In this document: positions 45,718-54,700 of the stretch, in pieces
Position numbering within the stretch: position 1 is the stretch's first letter
Layout: each line of letters begins with the position of its first letter
Source: Limnohabitans sp. DM1
GTDB lineage: Bacteria; Pseudomonadota; Gammaproteobacteria; Burkholderiales; Burkholderiaceae_C
Reading direction: 5' to 3'
Assembly (NCBI RefSeq): GCF_001269385.1
Contig: NZ_CXOO01000027.1
Location: 124,001-188,000 of the forward strand
DNA: 64,000 nucleotides
Made by a program: the position numbers and the translations under genes
Notes under the pieces: generated by a model
What the model was told of the DNA's origin: nothing
Databases searched by the model: none
Seen by the model: only the letters and a program-made list of their open reading frames with translations

Positions 45718-45724
45718 ATACCTT

Positions 45725-47095
45725 ATGACTCAATCAAGCGGGCCACCAGCGGCTTTGGACAATTCGCCCTTGTTGACCCTGTTCGAGCTGGGTCAACAAG
45801 CGAGGCAGGCGCAGTCACACGATGAATTGGCGTTTTTGCTGTGCAACACCACCCACGCGTTGCTGCCTTACCGGCAAGCGGTGTTGTGGCTGGGCGACGA
45901 AGGTGTGCGCGCCTTGTCGGGCGTCAGCCAGGTGGAGCACAACACGCCTTACCTCGATTGGGTCAAGGCCTTGCTGGCCCAGCCCTGGGCATCGCAGCCG
46001 GGTGTGCAGGCCTTGAGTGCGCTCGACTTGCCAGCGCAGCAGCAGCCCAGCTGGGCCGAATGGTGGCCACAAAACGCGCTCAGTTTGCCGCTGGATGTGG
46101 CGCCGGGTGCGCGCCTCTTGCTGGCCCGCGATGTGCAGTTTTCTGAAGCCGACCAAGCCAAACTCATGGCCTGGCTGTCTGTGTGGCAACACGCCTGGCG
46201 TGCACTGGCCCGGCAGCAAAGGCCTGCGCTGGGTCAGCGTTTGCGCAGCTGGCGGCGCCAGTGGCGCCTGGCCGGGCAAAAGCCCTGGTTCAAGCGGCCA
46301 GGGGTCTGGTTGATGGCGGTGCTGCTGGGTTTGTTGTTTTTGCCGGTGCGCATGACGGTGCTGGCGCCCGGCGAGCTGGTGCCTGCCCAGCCTGTGGTGG
46401 TGCGCGCCCCGATCGAGGGGGTGATTGCGCGTTTTCATGTGCAGCCCAACCAGACCGTGCGCAGCGGGCAGCAGCTGTTCGAGTTTGACGAGGCTTTGCT
46501 GCAAAGCCGTGTGGCGGTGGCCCAGCAGACGCTGGAGACGGCGCAGGCGCAATTTCGCCAGACCCATCAACTGGCCCTGGATGATGCCAAGTACAAGGCC
46601 GAATTGGCGGCTGTGGCCGGTGCCATTCAGGAGCGGCGCAGCGAGTACGAGTTCCTCAAGTCCCAATTGCAGCGCACCCAGGTCAGCGCCAGCGGCGCGG
46701 GCATGGTCTTGCTGGACGACCCCCTGACCTGGGTGGGCAAACCGGTGGCGGTGGGCGAGCAGATTTTGCGCATCGCCCGCCCGAGCGACATCGAGGTCCA
46801 GGCCTGGCTGCCGCTCGACGATGTGGTGCAGCTGCCCGTGGGCTCGACGCTCACCTTGTTTTTGCAATCGAGCCCTTTGTCGCCCGTGCATGCCGAGTTG
46901 ACCTACCTGTCGCATGAAGCCGTGCTGCGGCCCGATGCCACCTACGCATACCGCTTGCGTGCGCGGCTGCTGGCGCCCACGCCCCACAGCGTGGGGCAAA
47001 AGGGCACGGCGCGCGTGAGTGGCGAGTGGACTTTTCTGGGTTACTGGCTGCTGCGCAAGCCGCTGGCCTTGATCCGCACCAGTTTGGGGCTCTGA
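45725..47095 (+). CDS. HlyD-type membrane fusion protein with GAF-like cytosolic N-terminus
   Basis: 456 residues. Residues about 15-180 resemble a GAF-type fold (ELAFLLCNTTHALLPYRQA...VLWLGDEG). A basic stretch (QRLRSWRRQWR) and one membrane helix (about 194-212, WLMAVLLGLLFLPV) follow. The periplasmic part has the split biotinyl-lipoyl motif (VVVRAPIEGVIARFHVQPNQ and SGQQLFEFDEALL), a short helical hairpin and an adaptor beta-domain. This is the layout of periplasmic adaptors (HlyD/MFP) that link inner-membrane exporters to an outer-membrane channel. It starts 7 bp after the giant gene and ends 1 bp before the M50 gene, so the three are almost certainly cotranscribed. The GAF-like domain is unusual for an adaptor and could sense a cytosolic signal. 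Partner channel not visible. Confidence 0.85.
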   Translation: MTQSSGPPAALDNSPLLTLFELGQQARQAQSHDELAFLLCNTTHALLPYRQAVLWLGDEGVRALSGVSQVEHNTPYLDWVKALLAQPWASQPGVQALSALDLPAQQQPSWAEWWPQNALSLPLDVAPGARLLLARDVQFSEADQAKLMAWLSVWQHAWRALARQQRPALGQRLRSWRRQWRLAGQKPWFKRPGVWLMAVLLGLLFLPVRMTVLAPGELVPAQPVVVRAPIEGVIARFHVQPNQTVRSGQQLFEFDEALLQSRVAVAQQTLETAQAQFRQTHQLALDDAKYKAELAAVAGAIQERRSEYEFLKSQLQRTQVSASGAGMVLLDDPLTWVGKPVAVGEQILRIARPSDIEVQAWLPLDDVVQLPVGSTLTLFLQSSPLSPVHAELTYLSHEAVLRPDATYAYRLRARLLAPTPHSVGQKGTARVSGEWTFLGYWLLRKPLALIRTSLGL

Positions 47096-47096
47096 C

Positions 47097-49205
47097 ATGG
47101 CCTGGCCCTTGTTGCGCGAAGAGCTGGATGTGTTTGCCGGCCCCACCAGTTCCGAGGGGCAGCCCAGCTGGGTGCTGCATGACCCGGTGCGTCAGCAATA
47201 CTTTCAGATTGATTGGCTGACCTGGGAGGTCTTGTCGCGCTGGGGTCTGGGGCACACCGAAGCCATCGTGCATGCGGTGGCGCGGGACACGCCTTTGCAA
47301 ATCGAGGCCAAGCACATCGAAGAGGTGATGACCTTCTTGTCGCAGCATGAGCTGCTGCTGCCCACTGATGCCAAAGCCGCCGCCGAGATGGCCCAAAAAG
47401 TGGCCCGCACCCGCCAAAGCGTCTGGACCTGGCTGGTTCACCACTATCTGTTTTTCCGCATGCCGCTGGTCAAACCCGATGCCTGGCTGAGCCGCTGGAT
47501 GGGCGTGGCGGAGGTGTTTTTCTCGCGTCGCTTCATGGCCCTGACCGGCTTGGTGCTTTTGGTGGGCGTGTACCAGGTGATGCAGCAGTGGAGCTTGTTC
47601 ACGGCCACTTTGGTGGACACCTTCACCTGGCAAGGCTTGCTGTCTTATGGGGTGGCCTTGTCGGTGGTCAAGGTGCTGCATGAATTGGGGCACGCTTTTG
47701 CCGCCAAGCGCCAAGGCTGCCGTGTGCCGCGCATGGGGGTAGCGTTTTTGGTGATGTGGCCCATGGCCTACACCGATACCAACGAGGCCTGGCGTTTGCC
47801 CGGACGGCGCGCCCGTGTGCAGATTGCGGCGGCGGGCATCGTCACCGAGCTGGTGATCGCCTGCTGGGCCACCTTGGCCTGGGCCTTGTTGCCGGACGGG
47901 GGCTTGCGCTCCAGCGCGTTTTTTGTGGCCACGCTCAGTTGGGTGGCCACGCTGGCCATCAATGCCAGCCCCTTCATGCGCTTTGATGGCTATTTCATCG
48001 CCATGGATTTGTTGAACTTGCCTAATTTGCACGCGCGCAGTTTTGCGCTGGCGCGCTGGCAGTTGCGTGAATGGTTGTTCCAATTGGGCGAAGCGCCGCC
48101 CGAGCGCATGACGCCACTGGGGCAGTGGGGCATGGTGGTCTTTGCATTGGCGGTGTGGGTTTACCGGCTGGTGCTGTTTCTGGGCATCGCCTTGATGGTG
48201 TACCACCTGTTCACCAAGCTGCTCGGGGTGCTGCTGTTTGTCATCGAGATTTACTGGTTCATCGTGAATCCGATCCGCTCTGAAATCGTGGCCTGGATGC
48301 AGCGTTCGGCGGTCATTCGCCAGCGTCGGCGCAGCCTGTGGAGCGGCGCTTTGCTGCTGGCCCTGGGCGCGCTCATGGCGCTGCCCCTGCCCACATTGAT
48401 CACCGCGCATGCCATGCTGCGGCCCGGGCAGTCGTGGCCTGTTTATGCGCCCGGCCCTGCGCAGCTGCAGGCCTTGCCCCTGGCCGATGGCGCCCGGGTG
48501 GCCAAAGGCCAGCTGCTGGCCCGCATGAGCGAGCCGGAATTGCTGGCACAAACCGATGTGGCGCAGGCCAAAAGTGCCCGCCTGAGCTGGCAGGCGGCCA
48601 CGACCAGTTTGGCTTATGCCTCCAGTCAGCCCCTGAAGCTGGCGCGTGAGCAGTTTCAGATGTCACAAGCCGATGCGCGCAGGCTGCAAGACCAGATGGC
48701 GCCGTTTGCCCCGGTGGCCCCTTTTGCAGGCGTGTTCCGCTGGACGCAACCGGACTTGGCGGTGGGCCAATGGCTGGCGCGTCATGAGCAAATCGGCGTG
48801 TTGACCGCCGATGAGCCCTGGAAAGTCGAAACCTGGCTGGATGAAGAGCAGGTCAAGCGCTTGAAGCTGGGCAACAAGGCGCACTTTTGGGCCCCAGGTC
48901 TCAGCCAGCCGGTTGCGCTGACCATCACCCTGATGGACGCCGACGCCACCCGTCAGCTGCCCGATGGCCAGTTGACCGCGCCCATGGGCGGCCATGTGCT
49001 GGCCCGTGAACAAGGCGGCAAGTGGTTTCCCGAGCAGGCGGTGTATCGCGTGGTGCTGGCGCTGGATGAGGCCGATGCGGCCCGCTTGCCTGCCCACCTG
49101 CCGGTGCAGCGCGGGCACCTGAGCGTGTCAGCGCAAGCGGAGTCCTTGCTGGGGCGTTATGTGCGCCAGGCTTTGTCGGTGGTGTTGCGGGAGTTTCAGC
49201 CTTGA
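47097..49205 (+). CDS. PqqD-like / M50 site-2-type metalloprotease / HlyD-type fusion protein
   Basis: 702 residues. The N-terminal 95 residues resemble a PqqD-like winged-helix domain (YFQIDWLTWEVLSRW). Multiple membrane helices follow, carrying the zinc motif HELGH at 195-199 and the second metal-site motif NASPFMRFDGYF, with its Asp at 297. Both are characteristic of the M50/'peptide zinc metalloprotease' family. After the last helix (about 422-440) a periplasmic part has lipoyl-like halves (VYAPGPAQLQALPLADGARV and APVAPFAGVFRW) and a HlyD-type beta-domain. Catalytic residues look intact. Inferred role: processing or transport of the giant protein together with the upstream adaptor. This class of M50-HlyD fusion is known from genome annotation but poorly characterised. 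Confidence 0.85.
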   Translation: MAWPLLREELDVFAGPTSSEGQPSWVLHDPVRQQYFQIDWLTWEVLSRWGLGHTEAIVHAVARDTPLQIEAKHIEEVMTFLSQHELLLPTDAKAAAEMAQKVARTRQSVWTWLVHHYLFFRMPLVKPDAWLSRWMGVAEVFFSRRFMALTGLVLLVGVYQVMQQWSLFTATLVDTFTWQGLLSYGVALSVVKVLHELGHAFAAKRQGCRVPRMGVAFLVMWPMAYTDTNEAWRLPGRRARVQIAAAGIVTELVIACWATLAWALLPDGGLRSSAFFVATLSWVATLAINASPFMRFDGYFIAMDLLNLPNLHARSFALARWQLREWLFQLGEAPPERMTPLGQWGMVVFALAVWVYRLVLFLGIALMVYHLFTKLLGVLLFVIEIYWFIVNPIRSEIVAWMQRSAVIRQRRRSLWSGALLLALGALMALPLPTLITAHAMLRPGQSWPVYAPGPAQLQALPLADGARVAKGQLLARMSEPELLAQTDVAQAKSARLSWQAATTSLAYASSQPLKLAREQFQMSQADARRLQDQMAPFAPVAPFAGVFRWTQPDLAVGQWLARHEQIGVLTADEPWKVETWLDEEQVKRLKLGNKAHFWAPGLSQPVALTITLMDADATRQLPDGQLTAPMGGHVLAREQGGKWFPEQAVYRVVLALDEADAARLPAHLPVQRGHLSVSAQAESLLGRYVRQALSVVLREFQP

Positions 49206-49217
49206 ATGGCTGGGATT

Positions 49218-49240
49218 CTGTGGGTTCAAAACACCCACAG
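49218..49240. terminator. Stem-loop between convergent genes, possible bidirectional terminator
   Basis: A perfect 8-bp inverted repeat, ctgtgggt/acccacag, with a 7-base loop sits 13 bases after the stop of the M50 gene and overlaps the 3' end of the convergent yqaA-like gene. There is no clear T-run on either side, so intrinsic termination is only a candidate role. Confidence 0.4.
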
Positions 49241-49690
49241 CAGCAAGCTGGTCATGAACAGATAGCGCAGAAATTTGCCAAGGGCCATGTACAGCGTGCA
49301 GGGCCAAAGCGGCATGCGCAGCCAGCCGGCCACGGCGCACAGCGGGTCGTCCACGATGGGCAGCCAGGACAGCAGGCAGGCTTTGGGGCCAAGTTTTTCG
49401 AGCCAGATCAAAGCCCGTGTGTGGCTGGACGAATGGCCCCAGCGGTTGACCACACGGCGCGACCCCCACCCCAGCCACCAACTGATCACGCCGCCGAGGG
49501 TGTTGCCCACGGTGGCTACCAAAATGGCTGGCCAAAACATGTCGGGGTTGAGTTTGATCAGGCCAAAGACGGCGGGCTCAGAGCCCAAAGGCAACAAGGT
49601 CGCCGAGATGAAGGCCACCACAAACACGGTGCTCAGGCCGTGCTGGGGAAGGGCCAGCCAGTGCAGAAATTGATTGAGCCAAAGTTCCAT
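49226..49690 (-). CDS. YqaA-family small inner-membrane protein (DedA/SNARE-associated superfamily)
   Basis: 154 residues, mostly hydrophobic, with about four membrane segments. Diagnostic stretches are ISATLLPLGSEP near residue 30, then VATVGNTLGGVISWWLG and GRMxxR-like WLRMPLWPCTLYMALGKFLR near the C-terminus, as in the YqaA branch of the DedA superfamily. DedA proteins are linked to lipid-carrier transport and envelope homeostasis; the function of YqaA itself is not well defined. It runs convergently with the export genes and divergently from the receptor operon, so it is probably a separate transcript. Confidence 0.85.
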   Translation of the reverse strand: MELWLNQFLHWLALPQHGLSTVFVVAFISATLLPLGSEPAVFGLIKLNPDMFWPAILVATVGNTLGGVISWWLGWGSRRVVNRWGHSSSHTRALIWLEKLGPKACLLSWLPIVDDPLCAVAGWLRMPLWPCTLYMALGKFLRYLFMTSLLLWVF

Positions 49691-49809
49691 CCGGCTCAGT
49701 GTAGCGCGATGATGGGGTAACGATCGTGTGGTTTAAATCGTTAAAAGTCACAAGATGCAAGAGTGTCATTTCCATTATTTGAATTTATCAAATTAATTAA
49801 ATGATGAAT

Positions 49810-49838
49810 TTGTTTGTGGCATTAAGGGGTAATAAATG
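49810..49838 (+). promoter_or_regulatory. Candidate sigma-70-type promoter of the receptor operon
   Basis: The 204-bp divergent spacer (49691-49894) is strikingly AT-rich compared with its surroundings. A ttgttt (49810-49815) and a taaatg (49833-49838) are separated by 17 bases; taaaat at 49839-49844 is an alternative -10. A 5-bp inverted repeat gttga/tcaac (49851-49867) lies just downstream and could be an operator. All of this is by eye only. Confidence 0.3.
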
Positions 49839-49894
49839 TAAAATCTAATAGTTGATCTGGGGTCAACAACAGGTTCAAAAGGGAGCTTTTTTCG

Positions 49895-52096
49895 ATGCGC
49901 AAAATGACAAGACAACACAGCCTGTGGCGTTGGTCACTTTTGGCGGGTGCCATTCATGCTTCGTGCGCTGCGGCAGCGGGTAGCAACGAGTTTTTGGAGA
50001 TGTCATTGGAAGAGTTGGTCGATTACCGGCTCATGTCCATGTCCCGCAAAGAGCAGCGCGTGGCCGACATGGCGGCGGCGGCCTATGTGATTTCTGCCGA
50101 AGAGATCCGCCGTTCGGGGGCGCAGTCGATTCCCGAGGCCTTGCGTTTGGTGCCGGGTCTGAATGTGGCGCAAATTGCGCGCAACCGCTGGGCGGTCAGT
50201 TCGCGCGGTTTCAATGAACGGTTTTCCAGCAAGCTGCTGGTCCAGATTGATGGACGCAGCGTGTATTCGCCACTGTTTTCGGGCGTGCTGTGGGAAACCC
50301 AGGACACCGTCATGGAAGACATCGAGCGCATCGAAGTCATCCGGGGACCGGGTGCCGCCCTGTGGGGCACCAACGCCATGAACGGGGTGATCAACATCGT
50401 GACCCGCTCGGCAGCTGCCAGCCAGGGCAACATGGTCAGCACCAGCGTGGGCACGGGTGACTTGGCCTCTGTGTCCATGACGCACGGCGCCCCATTGGCG
50501 CAAGGCGGGCATTACAAGGTGTATGGCAAAACCAGCACCATGGGCGGCTCCATTGAACGCAACACCGGTTTGGCGGGGCAAGATGCGGTGCAACAGCAAC
50601 GCCTGGGTGTCCGGCTTGAACCTCAGGTGGCGGGCGGTCAACTGAGCTTGAAGGCCGATTTCTACCACGCCCGTTCCAAAGATTTTTGGGGAACGCCTAC
50701 GGTGCGTGCTTTCAGCGATGCATCCACACCCTATGCGCGCGATAGCCTCTTGTCTGAAGAAGGCCATGGCGGCGCGGTGCAAGCGCGCTATGCCTGGCGC
50801 GGAGCGCAAGGTGCAGATAATGTGCTGCAAACCTCGATTGACTATGACAAATCGATCCACGCCGGGGTTTGGGGCTCTGGCACTGCGCCCAATCAGTTTG
50901 TGGCGCAGGCCCCCAGCTACAAGGAAATGGGGGGCACGAAAACAGACGTGGACGTGGACTTTCAGCAGCGGCGCGTTCTGGGCGCGCATGACTTCATCTG
51001 GGGGCTGAACCTGCGCCACACCTCAGACAATCTGCTCTTGCCTGCGGCCCCGTATTTGTTGCTCGATGGCAAAAGCAAGCGCCTCAATTACAGCGCCTTT
51101 GTGCACGACGAAATCAGCCTGCTGCCCGAACGCTTCAAGCTGATTGTGGGCTCCAAGTTTGAAAAAGACGGCCTGACGGGCTTCAACATCCAGCCCAATG
51201 TGCGTGCGCTGTACACGCCCGGGCAAAACGAAGCCTATTGGGGAGCGCTGTCGCGTTCGGTGCGCTCGTCACGGCGCACCGAGAGTCTGGCAACTTTGGA
51301 CATCAGTGCGCAGGATGCGCACGCTGTTGACCCCAGGATTCCCGCTGGCGCTCTGACCGCTGTCACGCAAGTGTCGCCCATGGCCAACGCCAAGTTGCAA
51401 GCTGAAAACGCAGTCAGCCTTGAAGCCGGCTGGCGCAAGCAGTTCTCGAATTTCCTGAGCGTGGACACCGCGCTGTTTGTGACCGACTACAGCCATTTGC
51501 GCGGTGCTCGCTTGCTCAGCAAGCCTTTCACCGAAGCAGACATCATGAATGCTGGTGGATGTCTTCAGTCTCAAGCTCACTTGCAATTTCCGGGCGCGTG
51601 CTATTTCACTCTGGCAGGCTACAACTCCAACCTCGAGAAAGCCCGTTCCTACGGCGGCGAGTTCTCTGTAGAGTGGCATCCACGAGCTTGGTGGAAGCTG
51701 CAGGCCGCCTACAGCCACTTGCGGGTCAAAGGTGTGTACACCGGCGACCAGTTGGGTGACATCCAGGTGGCGGCGTTTGAAAACAGTGCGCCACGGCACC
51801 AGTTGTCACTCAACAATAATTTCAGCCTCGCGAGCAACCTGAACCTGAATGTGCGCTTGCGTTACAACTCGGAGACTGCGCACTACACCCTCAACAGCTT
51901 CGAACTCACACGTCTGGCACCTTACACCGGGCTTGACATGCGCCTGGCCTGGATGCCCAAACGCAACATCGAGTTGTCGCTGCAGGGGCGTAATTTGCTG
52001 AAGGATCGGCACACCGAATTCATCAACATTTTCCCCGTGACCCGTGCTTACGACGTGCAACGCAGCATGTTGGCGCAAGCGGTGCTTCGTTTCTGA
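49895..52096 (+). CDS. TonB-dependent outer-membrane receptor
   Basis: 733 residues. The start ATG has a good gggag ribosome site 9 bases upstream. A signal peptide (about 1-28, ending CAAAAG) precedes a plug domain with ISAEEIRRSGAQSIPEALRL, VSSRGF, QIDGRSVY and the conserved IERIEVIRGPGAALWGTNAM near residue 145-165, then GVINIVT. The rest is beta-strand rich and ends in a terminal aromatic (LRF), as expected for a 22-strand barrel. Such receptors import scarce ligands using TonB energy. The first gene of a three-gene operon with a YfiR-type protein and a hybrid kinase, it may be a signalling or ligand-sensing receptor rather than a simple transporter. Closest in look to vitamin B12/colicin-I-type receptors; substrate unknown. 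Confidence 0.92.
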   Translation: MRKMTRQHSLWRWSLLAGAIHASCAAAAGSNEFLEMSLEELVDYRLMSMSRKEQRVADMAAAAYVISAEEIRRSGAQSIPEALRLVPGLNVAQIARNRWAVSSRGFNERFSSKLLVQIDGRSVYSPLFSGVLWETQDTVMEDIERIEVIRGPGAALWGTNAMNGVINIVTRSAAASQGNMVSTSVGTGDLASVSMTHGAPLAQGGHYKVYGKTSTMGGSIERNTGLAGQDAVQQQRLGVRLEPQVAGGQLSLKADFYHARSKDFWGTPTVRAFSDASTPYARDSLLSEEGHGGAVQARYAWRGAQGADNVLQTSIDYDKSIHAGVWGSGTAPNQFVAQAPSYKEMGGTKTDVDVDFQQRRVLGAHDFIWGLNLRHTSDNLLLPAAPYLLLDGKSKRLNYSAFVHDEISLLPERFKLIVGSKFEKDGLTGFNIQPNVRALYTPGQNEAYWGALSRSVRSSRRTESLATLDISAQDAHAVDPRIPAGALTAVTQVSPMANAKLQAENAVSLEAGWRKQFSNFLSVDTALFVTDYSHLRGARLLSKPFTEADIMNAGGCLQSQAHLQFPGACYFTLAGYNSNLEKARSYGGEFSVEWHPRAWWKLQAAYSHLRVKGVYTGDQLGDIQVAAFENSAPRHQLSLNNNFSLASNLNLNVRLRYNSETAHYTLNSFELTRLAPYTGLDMRLAWMPKRNIELSLQGRNLLKDRHTEFINIFPVTRAYDVQRSMLAQAVLRF

Positions 52097-52108
52097 AAGG
52101 ACATGATC

Positions 52109-52693
52109 ATGACCTTTCAGTCACTTTCCTTCTTGGCCCAACAGGCTGGGGCTCGTGCTCAGTTGGTGCAGGGCGTGCGCGCATTGATCGCTTTGCTGGC
52201 AATGTGTTTGGTCTGGGCGGCGCAGGCGCAATCGGCCGCAGCAGGCCAGACGGTCGACCGCATCAAGGCCGCTTATGTTTACAACTTCGCCAAATTTGTC
52301 GAGTTGCCCGGCAGCGATGACAAATCCATCCGGGTCTGCTTGCTGGGCAAGGATGACCTCAATGGCTCCATGCACAGTTTGAACCACCGCATGGCCCAGG
52401 GCCGTGAAATTCTGGTGCGCAAAGACGTGACGCTGGACCAGCTCAAGGACTGCACCATGGCCTTTGTCGGCGAGGGCGATGCCCGCTTGTTGCCTGCCGT
52501 GGTGCGTCAGCTGGGCAGTGCACCGGTTTTGCTGGTCAGCGATGCCCGGCAAGCCATGGACCAGGGGGCACATTTGTCCCTGATCTTCAATGATGATCGG
52601 GTGGAGTTCGATGTGAACTTGTTGAACCTGCAAAAATCAAGTATCAAGGCCAGCAGCCAAATGCTCAAGTTGGCCCGTGTCGTGATTCGATAG
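52109..52693 (+). CDS. YfiR-family periplasmic protein
   Basis: 194 residues from the ATG at 52109. This start is preferred over the in-frame ATG at 52103 because gaaagg (52095-52100) is 8 bases ahead of it. A signal peptide or membrane anchor (ALIALLAMCLVWAAQAQ) is followed by the family hallmark RIKAAYVYNFAKFVELPG, a VCLLGKDDL strand, and a C-terminal LIFNDDRVEFDVNLLNLQKS followed by SSQMLKLARVV. In Pseudomonas YfiR is a periplasmic inhibitor of the diguanylate cyclase YfiN. Here no GGDEF gene is next to it; instead the partner is likely the CHASE8-like hybrid kinase 12 bp downstream. It follows the receptor gene directly. Confidence 0.88.
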   Translation: MTFQSLSFLAQQAGARAQLVQGVRALIALLAMCLVWAAQAQSAAAGQTVDRIKAAYVYNFAKFVELPGSDDKSIRVCLLGKDDLNGSMHSLNHRMAQGREILVRKDVTLDQLKDCTMAFVGEGDARLLPAVVRQLGSAPVLLVSDARQAMDQGAHLSLIFNDDRVEFDVNLLNLQKSSIKASSQMLKLARVVIR

Positions 52694-52705
52694 AAAGTTT
52701 GTACC

Positions 52706-54673
52706 TTGCTGTCCCTTGCTCCTTGGCGTCGTGAAAGGCTTTTGCATGCCCCCATGCAGGAGAAGCTTCGGTACATTCTTGGCTTGGGCATCTGGTGCGT
52801 GCTCATTTTGTTTTTTGTGGTGACTACGCTGTGGCAGGCCTCCCAAACCTTGCAGGCCACCCAGGCGGCGGCCAAAAGCCTGGCCGAACTGGCCGCTGAA
52901 AGCAACGCTGCTGCCGTGCGCTTTGAGGACCAGGCCGGTGCACAAAAACAGCTGGAAATTTTCCGGCACATCAAGAATGTGGAGACGGTGGACATCTTCA
53001 CCTGGTCCACGGGGGAGCAGGCCTTTGCGCACTATCCAGTGCGTGCCAATGGTGTGGTCGTGGCCGAGGCAACGCTGATCCCGCCGGGCGACAACTCCAG
53101 ACTGACCCTCAGCCGCTATGCGATCCGCTTGCCCATCGTTCAGGATGGGGAGCACATTGGTGTGGTGGTGGTGCAGACCCGACTCAATGATTTTTGGTGG
53201 AACATCGTCATCACTTTGTTGGTGGCCGTTGGGGCGATGCTGCTGGCTTATGCGGTGGTGCGCCATTTTTTGGGGCATTTGATCGCGCTGGTCATCCACC
53301 CCATTCTGGATTTGGCGGAGGTCATACGCCGCATCACCTCGGTGCACGACTACAGCCAACGTGCCCAAAGACAAAGCCAGGACGAAATTGGCGAGTTGGT
53401 GGCAGGCTTCAATTCCATGCTCGATCAGATTGAGCAAAAAGACAAAGCGCTGGGCCAATACAGTCAGCAATTGGAGTCCGAGGTTCAGGCACGCACGGCC
53501 GAGTTGCTCTTGGCCAAAGAGCACGCCGATGCAGCCAACCGGGCCAAGAGCCAGTTCTTGGCCAATATGAGCCACGAAATCCGCACACCGCTCAATGGTT
53601 TGATCGGTGTCTCGGAACTCTTGGGCTCCACCGAGCCGACCGAACAGCAGAAAAAACTCATCAGCATGATCAGTACTTCCTCGTCGACGCTGCTTTACCT
53701 GATCAACGACATCCTGGATTTTTCGAAAATCGAAGCGGGCATGCTGCACCTGGAGAAAGTACCCTACAGCCCCGAGCACGCAGCCAAGCAGGTGTGTGCC
53801 TTGTTCGAGCCCCATGCCCAGGACAAAGGTCTGAAGCTGGTCTTTGAGCCCCCGGCGGATGGCGTGCCCTTGATGCTTCTGGGTGACCCGCACCGCTTCA
53901 CCCAGATTGCCAGCAATCTGGTGTCCAACGCGGTCAAGTTCACCGCACAAGGCCAGGTGACCGTGAGCCTGAGCAGCAGCGCCCAAGCCGATGGCACCAC
54001 CCGCGTGCGCTGCACCGTGCAGGACACCGGCATCGGCATCAGCGAAACCGAGTCGCAGCGGTTGTTCAGTGCGTTTTCCCAAGCCGATATTTCCATGGCC
54101 CGCCGCTACGGGGGCAGTGGCTTGGGTTTGGTCATCTCTCGCCAGCTGGCCGAGTTGATGGGTGGTCAGGTGGGCTTTGAAAGCCAGCCTGGGCAAGGCT
54201 CTCGCTTTTGGTTCGAGGTCTGCGGCCCCCGGCTCAAAGACATGCCGCAAGAGCCCGGCAACCGGCCTTCTGCGCTGCCGCAATCACTGGACTGCAGCGT
54301 GCTGATTGCTGAAGACAATGACGTCAACCGTGAAATTCTGGTCACCATGCTCAAGACGGCCGGCTGCAGCGTTTTGCAAGCCCACAACGGCCTGGAAGCC
54401 GTGCAGATGAGCGCCACTATGCCCTATGACATCATCTTGATGGATGTGCAGATGCCCGAGATGGACGGCATCACGGCGGCCAAAACCATCCGTGCCCGCG
54501 AGGTGGCGCTGGGTACTGTGCGCAAACCCATTTTGGCCCTCACAGCCAATGCCCTGGCCGATGACAAGGCCAACTGCCTGGCCGCTGGCATGGACGACTA
54601 CCTGACCAAGCCCTTCATGCGGCGACAGATCCTGGAGTTGATCGGCAAATGGTTGCGCATCTCTGGGGATTGA
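52706..54673 (+). CDS. CHASE8-like hybrid sensor histidine kinase with C-terminal receiver
   Basis: 655 residues from a TTG at 52706 (agaaag 8 bases upstream); an ATG at 52754 would give 639 residues and is equally possible. Numbered from the TTG: membrane helix about 23-43; periplasmic CHASE8-like domain about 50-160 ([17 protein letters not shown]); helix about 165-190; HAMP; HisKA with [18 protein letters not shown], phospho-His about 290; HATPase with [18 protein letters not shown] and GSGLGLVIS; receiver with AEDNDVNRE, phospho-Asp about 580 in [11 protein letters not shown], and Lys in LTKPF. No HPt domain or output domain is present, so signalling must pass to an unseen partner. The periplasmic sensor probably reads YfiR, encoded 12 bp upstream. 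Confidence 0.92.
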   Translation: MLSLAPWRRERLLHAPMQEKLRYILGLGIWCVLILFFVVTTLWQASQTLQATQAAAKSLAELAAESNAAAVRFEDQAGAQKQLEIFRHIKNVETVDIFTWSTGEQAFAHYPVRANGVVVAEATLIPPGDNSRLTLSRYAIRLPIVQDGEHIGVVVVQTRLNDFWWNIVITLLVAVGAMLLAYAVVRHFLGHLIALVIHPILDLAEVIRRITSVHDYSQRAQRQSQDEIGELVAGFNSMLDQIEQKDKALGQYSQQLESEVQARTAELLLAKEHADAANRAKSQFLANMSHEIRTPLNGLIGVSELLGSTEPTEQQKKLISMISTSSSTLLYLINDILDFSKIEAGMLHLEKVPYSPEHAAKQVCALFEPHAQDKGLKLVFEPPADGVPLMLLGDPHRFTQIASNLVSNAVKFTAQGQVTVSLSSSAQADGTTRVRCTVQDTGIGISETESQRLFSAFSQADISMARRYGGSGLGLVISRQLAELMGGQVGFESQPGQGSRFWFEVCGPRLKDMPQEPGNRPSALPQSLDCSVLIAEDNDVNREILVTMLKTAGCSVLQAHNGLEAVQMSATMPYDIILMDVQMPEMDGITAAKTIRAREVALGTVRKPILALTANALADDKANCLAAGMDDYLTKPFMRRQILELIGKWLRISGD

Positions 54674-54700
54674 GCGCAAAACAAGCAGATGACCGCCTGG

